Assembly (NCBI GenBank): GCA_963545085.1
Contig: CAUUHV010000008.1
Coordinates: forward strand, 14,468 to 78,467
DNA from: Catonella sp963545085
GTDB lineage: Bacteria > Bacillota > Clostridia > Lachnospirales > Lachnospiraceae
Direction: 5' to 3'
DNA: 64,000 nucleotides
The notes below the pieces were generated by a model. That model was not told where the DNA came from. It searched no databases and saw only the letters and a list, made by a program, of their open reading frames with translations. Numbering within the stretch: position 1 is the first letter of the stretch; each line of letters opens with the position of its first letter. Positions 43,319 to 51,663 of this stretch are shown here, in pieces. The position numbers and the translations under genes were made by a program.

Positions 43319-44959
43319 ATGGAAGAAAAAAAGAGCTTCAGGGAGCTAAGATTGGTTAAGAAAAGTAAAAAGGGAATAGCGAAGGTTATTTTCGGCAGAA
43401 CCGGAATAAATCTTATACTGATTATGCTTCAGCTTGCGTTTTATTTCAGTGCTCTCAGCGCCCTTGCCGTATATCTCCCTTTTCTGATAAGTACAAGCGT
43501 ATTTATTCAGATTGTTATGATTTTTGTGGTGATGAACAGCAGAGAGGATTTTAACGTTAAACTCGCATGGATAAGTCTTACGGCAATTCTTCCGATTTAT
43601 GCCTTTTTTATGTATTTTTTTATAAAAAATGATATAGGTCACAGACAGTTAAAAAAATATACGACAGAGCTTTTAAATGACAGTTACGGCTTGATAAAGA
43701 ATGAAAAAAGCTTCATGGACGATTTAAAGGTTAAAAACAGAAGACTGTATAATCTTGCCGACTATGTAAACAGCGGCGGGCTGTATCCGATTCATAAAAA
43801 CACCGGATCTAAGTATTATGCTTTGGGAGATTTGATGTTTCCGGACATGATCAATGAGTTAAAAAAGGCAGAGAAATTTATATTTATCGAGTATTTTATT
43901 ATAGAAGAAGGAAATATGTGGGGGCAGGTGCTTGCCATTCTTGAGGATAAGGTAAAGCAGGGAGTTGAAGTAAGAGTAGTATATGACGGAATGTGTGAAT
44001 TTTCAATGCTTCCTTATAATTATAAAGAAGAACTTAAAAAAATAGGGATAAAGACAAGGATTTTTTCAAGAATCTTGCCTTTTATTTCCACGGCGTACAA
44101 TTACAGGAACCACAGAAAACTTTTAATCATTGACGGAAAAACCGCGTTTACCGGCGGTATAAATATGGCTGATGAGTATATAAATAAAATAGAGAGATTC
44201 GGACATTGGAAGGATGCGGGGATAAGGATAAAGGGAGAGGCGGTAAGAAATTTCACTCTTATGTTTTTGCAGGACTGGACTATAAGTATAAGCAGGAGAC
44301 ATAAAAGAAAGCTTGGACAATCTGCCAAGTTAAGATATGGATATGAGACTGAATTTGCTGTTGAATGCGGTCAATATGTTTTAATTCCCGTGGAAAAGGA
44401 AAAGGAAACGGACGGCTATCTTATACCGTTTGGAGACAATCCTTTAGATAGCGACAAGGTGGGGGAGATGGTATATATAGATATTTTAAACCGCGCCGAG
44501 GAGTACGTGTATATAATGACTCCGTATCTGATAGTGGATGAAGCGATGTCTACCGCTCTTAAATACGCGGCAAGGAAGGGTGTAAGGGTAAGGATCATGA
44601 CACCGCGGATTCCCGATAAAAAATTTGTTTTTGCCCAGACCAGAAGTCATTATAGGGATCTTATGGATGCGGGAGTGGAAATTTATGAGTATATGCCGGG
44701 CTTTGTGCATTCCAAAATTTTTGTAAGTGATGATAAAAGGGCTGTTACAGGATCAATAAATCTTGATTACAGGAGTCTCTATCACAGCTTTGAAAACGCC
44801 GTATATTTGGAAAGCGCGGACTATGCCCTGGATGTAAGAAGAGACTTTGAGGAAACCCTCAAAAGCTGTGAAAGAATAAGCTACAGCTTTTTAAAGAATG
44901 ACAGTATATTTAATAAGGTTACGGGAGCTTTGCTTAAGCCCGTGTCTTATTTGATGTAA
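43319..44959 (+). CDS. cls: Cardiolipin synthase (phospholipase D family)
   Basis: 546 residues: two N-terminal transmembrane helices (about 30-80), then two PLD half-domains with HKD motifs, NHRKLLIIDGKTAFTGGINMADEY and VHSKIFVSDDKRAVTGSINLD. Joins two phosphatidylglycerol molecules to cardiolipin in the membrane. Start: a longer frame begins at 43268, but ATG 43319 follows AAAGGAAG at proper spacing and gives the standard N-terminus. 92 bp after the MBOAT gene. Its 3' end overlaps the opposing holA by 26 bp. Confidence 0.95.
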   Translation: MEEKKSFRELRLVKKSKKGIAKVIFGRTGINLILIMLQLAFYFSALSALAVYLPFLISTSVFIQIVMIFVVMNSREDFNVKLAWISLTAILPIYAFFMYFFIKNDIGHRQLKKYTTELLNDSYGLIKNEKSFMDDLKVKNRRLYNLADYVNSGGLYPIHKNTGSKYYALGDLMFPDMINELKKAEKFIFIEYFIIEEGNMWGQVLAILEDKVKQGVEVRVVYDGMCEFSMLPYNYKEELKKIGIKTRIFSRILPFISTAYNYRNHRKLLIIDGKTAFTGGINMADEYINKIERFGHWKDAGIRIKGEAVRNFTLMFLQDWTISISRRHKRKLGQSAKLRYGYETEFAVECGQYVLIPVEKEKETDGYLIPFGDNPLDSDKVGEMVYIDILNRAEEYVYIMTPYLIVDEAMSTALKYAARKGVRVRIMTPRIPDKKFVFAQTRSHYRDLMDAGVEIYEYMPGFVHSKIFVSDDKRAVTGSINLDYRSLYHSFENAVYLESADYALDVRRDFEETLKSCERISYSFLKNDSIFNKVTGALLKPVSYLM

Positions 44960-45938
44960 CCTGCGTCGAATACCTTATAAGCAGAGCTTCAACAGCGGTT
45001 TTTTCGTTTATAAGTCCTGTTTTAATATCCTTATCAAGTGAAGCGCTATATTCAAGGGCTTCTTTTAACAATTCGGATGAAAAGTTTTTGACTTGAGGAA
45101 GGTAATTTTTTATCGCAAAAGCGGGAACGGAAAGGAGAGAAGCCGCTTCTGAGGTTCTTCCGCTTTCTGAAAGTTCTTTAACGTGTAAAAGTATATGAAA
45201 ATGCCTTGTAATTAAGGAAAGTATCTTTAAAGGAGCTTCCCTTCTTTCAAGCAGGTCGTAATAATATCTGAGTACGGCGGTTCTGTCCTTCCTTCCGAGG
45301 GAATCCATCATTTTAAAAATCTGATCGGCTATGGTTTCGGGGCAGACCTCGTCTATATCCTTTTTTTCTATGAAGCCTTTTTCATAAGCGTAAGCTGCCA
45401 GTTTATCCGCCTCATTACTTAGAGTGTCCATGCCTGTTCCTACACGGGATATCATATAAACCGCAATACTTTCAGTTATTTTTACTCCGTTTTTTGCAAA
45501 AAGTCCGATAAGCCAAGGCACTAAAGACTTTTCGTTTTCGGCATTAAATTCCGTACAAAGACCGTGTTTTGAAACGACTTTGAAAAGACGGCTTCTTTTG
45601 TCAACCTCATAATCCGTAAAGAGTATTACCGCCGTATCCGGAATTTTTTCTATAAAATCCGCCATACTGTTTTGAGATGAGAAAAAACCGGAATTTTCAA
45701 TGATTATAAGTCGGTATGAGGAAAAAAAGGGCAGAGTCTCACTAAGCCCGACAATTTCCGATATATCGGGATTTTTACCTGTGAAAACGGAGCGATTCAT
45801 CTCGTTTCCTCCGTCAAGCACAGCTTCGGATAGTGAATTTTTATAATATCTTATAAGATAAGACTCATTCCCGTAAAGTAAGTAGCAGCGTTTGAAATTT
45901 TTTGTTTTTATATCTTCTTTTAATTTGCTTAATGACAT
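44934..45938 (-). CDS. holA: DNA polymerase III delta subunit
   Basis: Clamp-loader delta subunit that opens the beta clamp. 334 residues, usual length. Family features: YLLYGNESYLIRYYKNSL at the N-terminus, LPFFSSYRLIIIENSGFF in domain I, the AAA+-like but Walker-less fold, IADQIFKMMDSLGRKDR in the middle and a helical C-terminal domain (ISLITRHFHILLHVKEL). ATG behind GAGG. Read opposite to its neighbours; converges on cls with a 26-bp overlap of coding ends. Confidence 0.94.
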   Translation of the reverse strand: MSLSKLKEDIKTKNFKRCYLLYGNESYLIRYYKNSLSEAVLDGGNEMNRSVFTGKNPDISEIVGLSETLPFFSSYRLIIIENSGFFSSQNSMADFIEKIPDTAVILFTDYEVDKRSRLFKVVSKHGLCTEFNAENEKSLVPWLIGLFAKNGVKITESIAVYMISRVGTGMDTLSNEADKLAAYAYEKGFIEKKDIDEVCPETIADQIFKMMDSLGRKDRTAVLRYYYDLLERREAPLKILSLITRHFHILLHVKELSESGRTSEAASLLSVPAFAIKNYLPQVKNFSSELLKEALEYSASLDKDIKTGLINEKTAVEALLIRYSTQVTSNKTRA

Positions 45939-45954
45939 ACGTTTTCCTCAAACC

Positions 45955-45988
45955 GGAATTATTTACGCCATGTTCAGTGAATAATTCC
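45955..45988. repeat. Dispersed intergenic inverted repeat, copy near the two-component system
   Basis: GGAATTATTTAC (45955-45966) and GTGAATAATTCC (45977-45988) form an inverted repeat with one mismatch and a 10-bp centre, between divergent holA and the response regulator. Confidence 0.6.
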
Positions 45989-46001
45989 GATTAAAATCTT
46001 C

Positions 46002-46029
46002 TTGTAAAAAGCTACTGCTAAAGTATAGA
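46002..46029 (+). promoter_or_regulatory. Promoter of the two-component system genes
   Basis: TTGTAA (46002-46007), 16-bp spacer, TATAGA (46024-46029); about 50 bp before the response regulator start. Confidence 0.45.
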
Positions 46030-46077
46030 ATGAAAGATATATAAAAACAAGAGAAAATGCCCGAAACGGAGAAAATA

Positions 46078-46770
46078 ATGAGAATTTTTATAGTTGAGGA
46101 CGACAGGGATATTTATGAGGCTTTGTCCGGAGAGCTTAAACTTTGGGGCTATGAAACAGCCGGAGTTAAGGATTTTAATAACGTAGACGGAGAAATAAAG
46201 GAAAGTGCGCCGGATTTGGTGCTTATGGATATCGTTTTACCTTATTTCAACGGATTTTACTGGTGTCAGAAATTGAGAGAATTTTCAAAAATTCCTTTGA
46301 TGTTTATTTCGTCAAGGACTGAGGATATAGACATAATACAGGCTATGCAGTTCGGAGGGGACGATTATATAACGAAGCCGATAAATATTCAGGTAGTAAG
46401 GGCAAAGATACAGGCGCTTTTAAGGAGAAGTTATGATTTTAAAAGCGAAACGGATTACCTTGAGTTTGAAGGGTTAAGACTTTTTACCGCTGATGCCGAG
46501 ATTGGTACGGGCGATAAAAGAATAAGCCTTACAAGGACTGAGCTTATGATATTTGAAGTGCTGTTTAAGAACGGCACGACAATTTCTAAAAGAGATGAGA
46601 TTATAGACAGGTGTTGGCAGGGCGACAATTTTATTGATGACAACACCCTTGCCGTAAATATAACGAGACTAAGAAAGAAATTAAAAGAAGCAGGCTTAGA
46701 TGAACTGATAAAGACCAAGAAAGGAATAGGATATTTTTTGTCCTTAGATAAAAGTGAAGAAAATATTTGA
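46078..46770 (+). CDS. OmpR-family response regulator, BceR-like
   Basis: 230 residues: receiver domain (IFIVEDDRDIYEAL, phospho-acceptor Asp in LVLMDIVLPYFNG, Lys in DYITKPI) and a C-terminal winged helix (LTRTELMIFEVLFKNGTTISKRDEII, then LAVNITRLRKKLKE). An upstream in-frame ATG (46057) adds seven residues, but ATG 46078 lies seven bases after GGAG and gives the standard N-terminus. Overlaps the kinase gene by 17 bp. The kinase and transporter that follow identify it as the regulator of an antimicrobial-peptide detoxification module. Confidence 0.93.
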   Translation: MRIFIVEDDRDIYEALSGELKLWGYETAGVKDFNNVDGEIKESAPDLVLMDIVLPYFNGFYWCQKLREFSKIPLMFISSRTEDIDIIQAMQFGGDDYITKPINIQVVRAKIQALLRRSYDFKSETDYLEFEGLRLFTADAEIGTGDKRISLTRTELMIFEVLFKNGTTISKRDEIIDRCWQGDNFIDDNTLAVNITRLRKKLKEAGLDELIKTKKGIGYFLSLDKSEENI

Positions 46771-47677
46771 TTTTTTAAAAAGCAGAGCGGTTTTAATTGC
46801 TGCCGTAAGTTTCATTTTGTTTATTTTTTATGTTTCAATGTCACTCGGTGAGCAGAATATGCTGTACTTCAGTATAGCGGCGGATATTGTTATTTTTGTT
46901 TTCAGCATTTATTTGATCTTTGATTATATTTCATTTAATAAACAACTTTCGGCAGCAGAAGAAAACTTGATTTTGGAGGAAAGAAACGAAATTCTCAGGG
47001 CTGAAAAAATATCTGAGGAGAAAAATTTGCAGGAATATTTTATGATGTGGGTACATCAGATAAAAACTCCGATAACGGCGGCGGAACTTTTGGCAAAAGA
47101 AAAAGGCTCTGAGGAAAGGGATGCAAGGTTAAAGATACAGCTTATTTACATTGAGCAGTACGCGGATATGGCAATGAATTACATTAAGCTTATGAAGCAT
47201 GAAAGGGATATGGACATAGCGGAGATAGAGCTCGATGAAATAATAAAGGGCGTTTTAAAGAAATATTCCGCCATTTTTATTTCAAAGCGTATAGAGCTTA
47301 AGTACGTGCCTGTAAAGACTAAAATAATTACCGACGGCAGATGGATGTCGGTTTTAATAGAGCAGTTTGTTTCAAATGCGCTTAAGTATACGGAAAATGG
47401 CTTTATAAGGATAAGATATGACGGAGAAGAAGAGAAGTTAATTATAGAGGACAGCGGTATAGGTATAAGAAGTGAGGATATTCCTAAAATTTTTGACAAG
47501 GGATATTCAGGCTTTAACGGGAGGCTTAACAGGAAATCAAGCGGACTCGGACTTTATCTTGCTAAAAGAATAGGAGAGAAACTTTCTGTGGATATAGATG
47601 TTAAATCAGAAATTGAAAAAGGGAGCTGCTTCGGACTTTCTTTTAGGAGGATACGGAATAATACCTTTCTAAGTTGA
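46754..47677 (+). CDS. Intramembrane-sensing histidine kinase, BceS-like
   Basis: 307 residues, GTG start inside the regulator gene. Two transmembrane helices (about 10-28 and 34-55) joined by only a few residues, so there is no extracytoplasmic sensor. Phospho-acceptor His101 in WVHQIKTPITAAELL (the BceS-type H box), N box in FVSNALKYTENG, G box in EDSGIGI, and a G2 box near SGLGLYLAKRIG. In characterised systems such kinases sense the flux through their partner BceAB transporter, here encoded directly downstream. Confidence 0.93.
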   Translation: MKKIFDFLKSRAVLIAAVSFILFIFYVSMSLGEQNMLYFSIAADIVIFVFSIYLIFDYISFNKQLSAAEENLILEERNEILRAEKISEEKNLQEYFMMWVHQIKTPITAAELLAKEKGSEERDARLKIQLIYIEQYADMAMNYIKLMKHERDMDIAEIELDEIIKGVLKKYSAIFISKRIELKYVPVKTKIITDGRWMSVLIEQFVSNALKYTENGFIRIRYDGEEEKLIIEDSGIGIRSEDIPKIFDKGYSGFNGRLNRKSSGLGLYLAKRIGEKLSVDIDVKSEIEKGSCFGLSFRRIRNNTFLS

Positions 47678-47707
47678 ATTTTCCGTTTTTAAAGAGTTGA
47701 TTTTACC

Positions 47708-47721
47708 TTTCAAAAATGTAA
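47708..47721 (+). promoter_or_regulatory. Candidate BceR-type operator upstream of the transporter genes
   Basis: TTTCA-AAAA-TGTAA in the 133-bp gap before the ATPase gene resembles an inverted repeat of the TTACA-N4-TGTAA kind bound by Bce-type regulators, with one mismatch. No clear -35/-10 pair could be fixed downstream. Confidence 0.3.
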
Positions 47722-47810
47722 GATTAGCTCTTTTTTTGTAATTTTAAATAAATGCGTTAAAGATGAAAGGAGGTTATAATAATAGGCGTAAACAGGAAAG
47801 GAGATTTAAT

Positions 47811-48572
47811 ATGACGATTTTAAAGCTTGAAAATGTCAAAAAGGTATACGTTACAAAAAGCGTGGTTACGGAGGCGCTGTCTGAAATAAATTTCTCGGTG
47901 GAGGAAGGCGAGTTTATATCAATAATGGGAGAGTCCGGAAGCGGAAAAACAAGTCTTTTAAATATCATAGCTACCCTTGATAAGCCTACGGCAGGAAATG
48001 TGGCTATAAGAGAAAAATCGATAAATCTTTTAAAAAGCTCGGATATAGCGGCTTTTAGGAGAAATGAGCTCGGTTTTGTATTTCAGGATTTTAATTTGCT
48101 TGACCAGTTTACTAATAAGGACAATATCTTTTTGCCTTTGGTGCTTTCAAATAAGGATTATAAGGATATGGAACAGGCTCTTGATAAGATTAAAGATGTT
48201 TTAGGGATTACAGGAATTTTAGATAAATATCCTTATGAAATTTCGGGAGGACAGAAACAGAGAGTTGCGATTGCAAGAGCTGTGATAGCCGGTCCGAGTT
48301 TACTTCTTGCGGACGAACCGACGGGGGCTCTTGATTCGGCTTCTACAGAGACTATTTTGAAACTTTTTAATAAAATAAATCAGACCGGACAGACAATTCT
48401 TATGGTAACCCATTCGTTAAGAGCTTCTTCTTATGCTAAAAGAGTGCTGTTTATAAAGGACGGTACTGTATATCATGAGCTTTACAGAGGGGATGAGGAA
48501 AGACAGGAAGAGTTTATGGAGAGGATAAACAATTCACTTATAATGCTTAATAAAAAGAAGGTATGTCTATGA
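47811..48572 (+). CDS. BceA-like ABC transporter ATP-binding protein
   Basis: 253 residues. Walker A GESGSGKTS, Q-loop FVFQDFNLLDQFTNKDNIFLPL (the NLLDxFT pattern typical of BceA/YxdL), signature ISGGQKQR, Walker B LLADEPTGALDS, H-loop VTHSLRASSYAKRV. Energises the BceB-like permease that follows, removing or releasing cell-wall-active peptides from their lipid targets. A longer frame starts at 47763, but ATG 47811 sits after AAAGGAGATTTAAT. Ends in an overlap with the permease gene. Confidence 0.94.
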   Translation: MTILKLENVKKVYVTKSVVTEALSEINFSVEEGEFISIMGESGSGKTSLLNIIATLDKPTAGNVAIREKSINLLKSSDIAAFRRNELGFVFQDFNLLDQFTNKDNIFLPLVLSNKDYKDMEQALDKIKDVLGITGILDKYPYEISGGQKQRVAIARAVIAGPSLLLADEPTGALDSASTETILKLFNKINQTGQTILMVTHSLRASSYAKRVLFIKDGTVYHELYRGDEERQEEFMERINNSLIMLNKKKVCL

Positions 48573-50545
48573 ATACAAGGTTTATGTTCGGTTTCGCAAT
48601 GAAAAATCTTAAAGTAAATAAGTTTCTTGAAATTCCGTTTATAATTTCATCCGGAATAATGTTGATCTTATTAAACGTAATGGCATCTCTGCTTCAAAAT
48701 AAATATGTAGTTACCAGGCATAGCTCCCTGTCAATGTTTATAGCTTTCGGAGTATTTGTTTCCTGTATATTCACCTTTGTTTTTGTGATTTACGCTAACA
48801 GATTCTTAATTAAAAGGCGTAATAAAGAATTTGCGCTTTATGGCGTGTTGGGACTTGAAAAGAAGCATATAAGAAGAATAATATTTATAGAAAATTTTGT
48901 ATTATACAGTCTGCTTGCAGTAATAAGCGAAGCGGGAGGCTTTGTTTTCGGTAAATTGGCATTTTTAGGACTTAACAGGCTTTTGGCGGATAAGATGGGA
49001 AACTCGATGGATTATCCTTTTTCAGTCACTGGAATGAAAGTGACCTTGATATATATAGCTTTTTTATTCATAGTTATTTATTTGACGAACGCCGTTATTA
49101 TAGGAAAGGCTACTCCGTCCGAGCTTTTCGGAATGGCTCATAGGGGAGAGGGAGAGCCGAAGAACAGAATTATACTTCTCTTAGTCGGTATGACATTACT
49201 TGCGGGAGGCTATGGAATAGCGATTACGGTACAGGGGACATTAAAGAGCCTGTTATTCTTTTTCATTGCGGTAGTTTTGGTAATAGGAGCCACTTACAGC
49301 CTTTTTGTGAGCCTTTCGGTTTTTATTTTAAAGAGGCGTAAAAATAATAAGAAATTTTATTATAAGCCTGATAACTTTCTTTCGGTTTCAGGGATGCTTT
49401 ATCGAATGAAAAGCAGCGCAATAGGCTTAGCCTCAATAACCATTTTAAGTACGGGAGTAATAATAGCGCTTTCTGCAACGCTTGCTATTTACGCTAATAT
49501 AGAAACGGCTATAAATACCACTGTAAACAGAGATTTAAGTATTGAAAGTCTTACTCCGATAACAAGTGAAAATTATGGTGAGGTAAAGGGGCAGCTTTAT
49601 GAGCTCATAAAATCATCGGTGAAAAATGAGAAAAATATATCGGATATGTTCATAGATGTAGGAATACTTATAAACGCTAATAAAAAAGGTGATAAATTTG
49701 AAAGAATCAGAAAAAACGACAGCGAGATTGAGGCGGTTTTTATTTTAACCGGAACTTTGGATGCTTATAACAGAGAATTTGGAAAAAATGAGACACTTGA
49801 AGACGGAGAAATTTTAATTTCTTCCAATACGGAGCGTTACCTTGATATTGACGGCATGAATCTTGCGGGAAAGGATTATAAAATAAGAAAGATAGAGAAT
49901 ATACTTCCCGGAAATTTCGGTCTTGAAGGTTATAAGATAATAGTAAAGGATTTTAAAACTTTAACCGAGTTTGCCGAATATTATGATGTTTTGATAAGGG
50001 ACGGTGACAGAGAAGCTTACACGGCAAGTCCGATTTATATGAGTATGGACTTTAATGTGAACGGAGAAGATAAAAATGAAGTGACCGGGAATTTGCTTAA
50101 CGCGGAAGATAAGATTGTAATTACCAGTAAGCAGAGGATAAGTGAAGATATTTACGGGCTTAACGGCGGATTTTTATTCTTGGGTATAGTAGTGGGGATC
50201 CTCTTTCTTTCAGGTACTATTTTGATTATTTATTATAAGCAGCTTACAGAAGGGCTTGAAGACAGGGAGAATTACAAGATAATGAAAAGGGTAGGACTTC
50301 CTGATAAGCTTATAAAAAGGACGGCATCGTCACAGGTGCTTTGGCTGTTGTTCATGCCTCTTATAGCCGCGCTTGTTCATTCGTTTGTAGCTTCAAAAAT
50401 AGTTTATCAGCTCTTATGTCTTTTCGGGTTATATACTTATATGCAGTACGGCAGTATGCTTTTAATTGTGTCGGCGGTATTTGCTGTTGTTTACTTCATT
50501 AACTTTAAGATTACGTCAAACGCTTATTATAAATGCGTGAGGTAG
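48569..50545 (+). CDS. BceB-like ABC transporter permease
   Basis: About 658 residues, ten transmembrane helices with a large extracytoplasmic domain between helices 7 and 8 (about 310-520), the layout of BceB-type transporters. FtsX-like segments: RRNKEFALYGVLGLEKKHIRRIIFIEN near the N-terminus and NYKIMKRVGLPDKLIKR near the end. The ATG at 48569 forms an ATGA overlap with the ATPase stop and is well spaced from AAGAAGG; ATG 48563 is an alternative. Forms the sensing and detoxification complex with the kinase and ATPase; peptide specificity (bacitracin, nisin, others) cannot be read from sequence. Confidence 0.93.
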   Translation: MNTRFMFGFAMKNLKVNKFLEIPFIISSGIMLILLNVMASLLQNKYVVTRHSSLSMFIAFGVFVSCIFTFVFVIYANRFLIKRRNKEFALYGVLGLEKKHIRRIIFIENFVLYSLLAVISEAGGFVFGKLAFLGLNRLLADKMGNSMDYPFSVTGMKVTLIYIAFLFIVIYLTNAVIIGKATPSELFGMAHRGEGEPKNRIILLLVGMTLLAGGYGIAITVQGTLKSLLFFFIAVVLVIGATYSLFVSLSVFILKRRKNNKKFYYKPDNFLSVSGMLYRMKSSAIGLASITILSTGVIIALSATLAIYANIETAINTTVNRDLSIESLTPITSENYGEVKGQLYELIKSSVKNEKNISDMFIDVGILINANKKGDKFERIRKNDSEIEAVFILTGTLDAYNREFGKNETLEDGEILISSNTERYLDIDGMNLAGKDYKIRKIENILPGNFGLEGYKIIVKDFKTLTEFAEYYDVLIRDGDREAYTASPIYMSMDFNVNGEDKNEVTGNLLNAEDKIVITSKQRISEDIYGLNGGFLFLGIVVGILFLSGTILIIYYKQLTEGLEDRENYKIMKRVGLPDKLIKRTASSQVLWLLFMPLIAALVHSFVASKIVYQLLCLFGLYTYMQYGSMLLIVSAVFAVVYFINFKITSNAYYKCVR

Positions 50546-50619
50546 TAAGGCATAAGATAAATATAAAAATGGAAACTGTTCGGGGAAGAATATAAAAGAT
50601 AATATTTTCAGATAAAATA

Positions 50620-50655
50620 AAAGGACATCGGATTTTTGTCGGATGTCCTTTTTAA
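50620..50655 (+). terminator. Intrinsic terminator after the Bce-like operon
   Basis: AAAGGACATC (50620-50629) pairs perfectly with GATGTCCTTT (50642-50651), followed by more Ts. Ten-bp stem; strong call. Confidence 0.88.
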
Positions 50656-50871
50656 TTAAAATTTCGGATAATTATAAAAAAATATGAATAAACAATTAAA
50701 TTTATTTAATGAAAAAATAAGAGTAAAAACTGAAAAAACGGATGAAAAGCTGATATTATAATACGGTAGACAAAAATAATGATTACAGTTCAGTCAGGTG
50801 ATTTGTAATATTACGAGTAAGTATCAGCTTGACTGAAATGTAACAAATAACGTAAAGGAAGGTAATTTACT
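50656..50871 (+). promoter_or_regulatory. Upstream region of the ICMT-like gene with inverted repeat
   Basis: AT-rich non-coding stretch after the terminator. It carries a TATAAT hexamer at 50757-50762 with no good -35, and an 8-bp perfect inverted repeat TTCAGTCA (50789-50796) / TGACTGAA (50830-50837) separated by 33 bp, just before the ribosome site AAAGGAAGG. The repeat could be a regulator site or form an mRNA stem. Confidence 0.4.
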
Positions 50872-51405
50872 TTGGAACGATACGGTATTTATTTAACGGT
50901 TCTTTTTGTATTTGTGATAAGACTGCTATTTTTAAAGGTATCTAATAAGAATGAGAAAGCGATATTAGAAAACGGCGGCAGCGAGTATGGAGTGAAAAAC
51001 AGCAAGATGATTACGATACTTCATATAATTTTTTATTTTGGAAGTCTTGCCGAGGCGTTTGTAAGAAAAATCAGGTTTGATGAAATAAGCGTGATAGGTA
51101 TAATATTGTTGACGTTTTCAATGGTTATGCTTTATACCGTAGTGAAGCTGCTTGACGGAATATGGACAGTAAAGCTGATGGTGGCTAAGAACCATAAATT
51201 TAATAATCATTGGCTGTTCAGAACAGTTAAGCATCCTAATTATTTTTTGAATATAATCCCTGAACTTATCGGCATAGCGCTTATATGCCACAGCCAATAT
51301 GTCAGTATAGTTGTAATGCCGCTGTATGCTATAGTCCTCTATATAAGGATAAAGCAGGAAAATGAGGTTATAAGGGATATAATAAAGCCGAACGGGAGCT
51401 ATTGA
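50872..51405 (+). CDS. Isoprenylcysteine carboxyl methyltransferase (ICMT)-family membrane protein
   Basis: 177 residues with four or five transmembrane helices. The C-terminal signature FRTVKHPNYFLNIIPELIG and RIKQENEVIR matches the ICMT/YpbQ family; in Bacillus a relative O-methylates alkylpyrones made by a type III polyketide synthase, but no such synthase is nearby. TTG start nine bases after AAAGGAAGG. Monocistronic, between two terminators. S-adenosylmethionine-dependent methylation of a lipid-like substrate is likely; the substrate is unknown. Confidence 0.8.
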   Translation: MERYGIYLTVLFVFVIRLLFLKVSNKNEKAILENGGSEYGVKNSKMITILHIIFYFGSLAEAFVRKIRFDEISVIGIILLTFSMVMLYTVVKLLDGIWTVKLMVAKNHKFNNHWLFRTVKHPNYFLNIIPELIGIALICHSQYVSIVVMPLYAIVLYIRIKQENEVIRDIIKPNGSY

Positions 51406-51436
51406 AACAAGGAAACAAATCTTTAATATTATATAT

Positions 51437-51469
51437 AAAAACAGGCGTAGAGGTACGTCTGTTTTTTTT
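51437..51469 (+). terminator. Intrinsic terminator after the ICMT-like gene
   Basis: AAAAACAGGCG (51437-51447) pairs with CGTCTGTTTTT (51456-51466, one G-U), then further Ts. Confidence 0.85.
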
Positions 51470-51501
51470 AATTATAAGAAAAGTTTTTGATTTTTACAGG
51501 G

Positions 51502-51532
51502 TATTTCACTTCGTGAATAATTCGGATATAAT
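51502..51532 (+). repeat. Dispersed inverted-repeat copy merging into a promoter
   Basis: TATTTCAC (51502-51509) and CGTGAATAATTCGG (51512-51525) form a tight imperfect inverted repeat of the intergenic family; a TATAAT hexamer (51527-51532) abuts it, so the repeat may supply or cover the promoter of the glycosyltransferase genes. Confidence 0.5.
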
Positions 51533-51663
51533 GAGATAAATATCAAGAGGTGTAAATAGACTTAATTATCACAATTATTTATACCGTAGGTCATAAATTT
51601 TATGGATAATTAGATTTAAATATTTTAAAGTATCGGCAAATATAAGGTAAATGGAGTTTTAAA

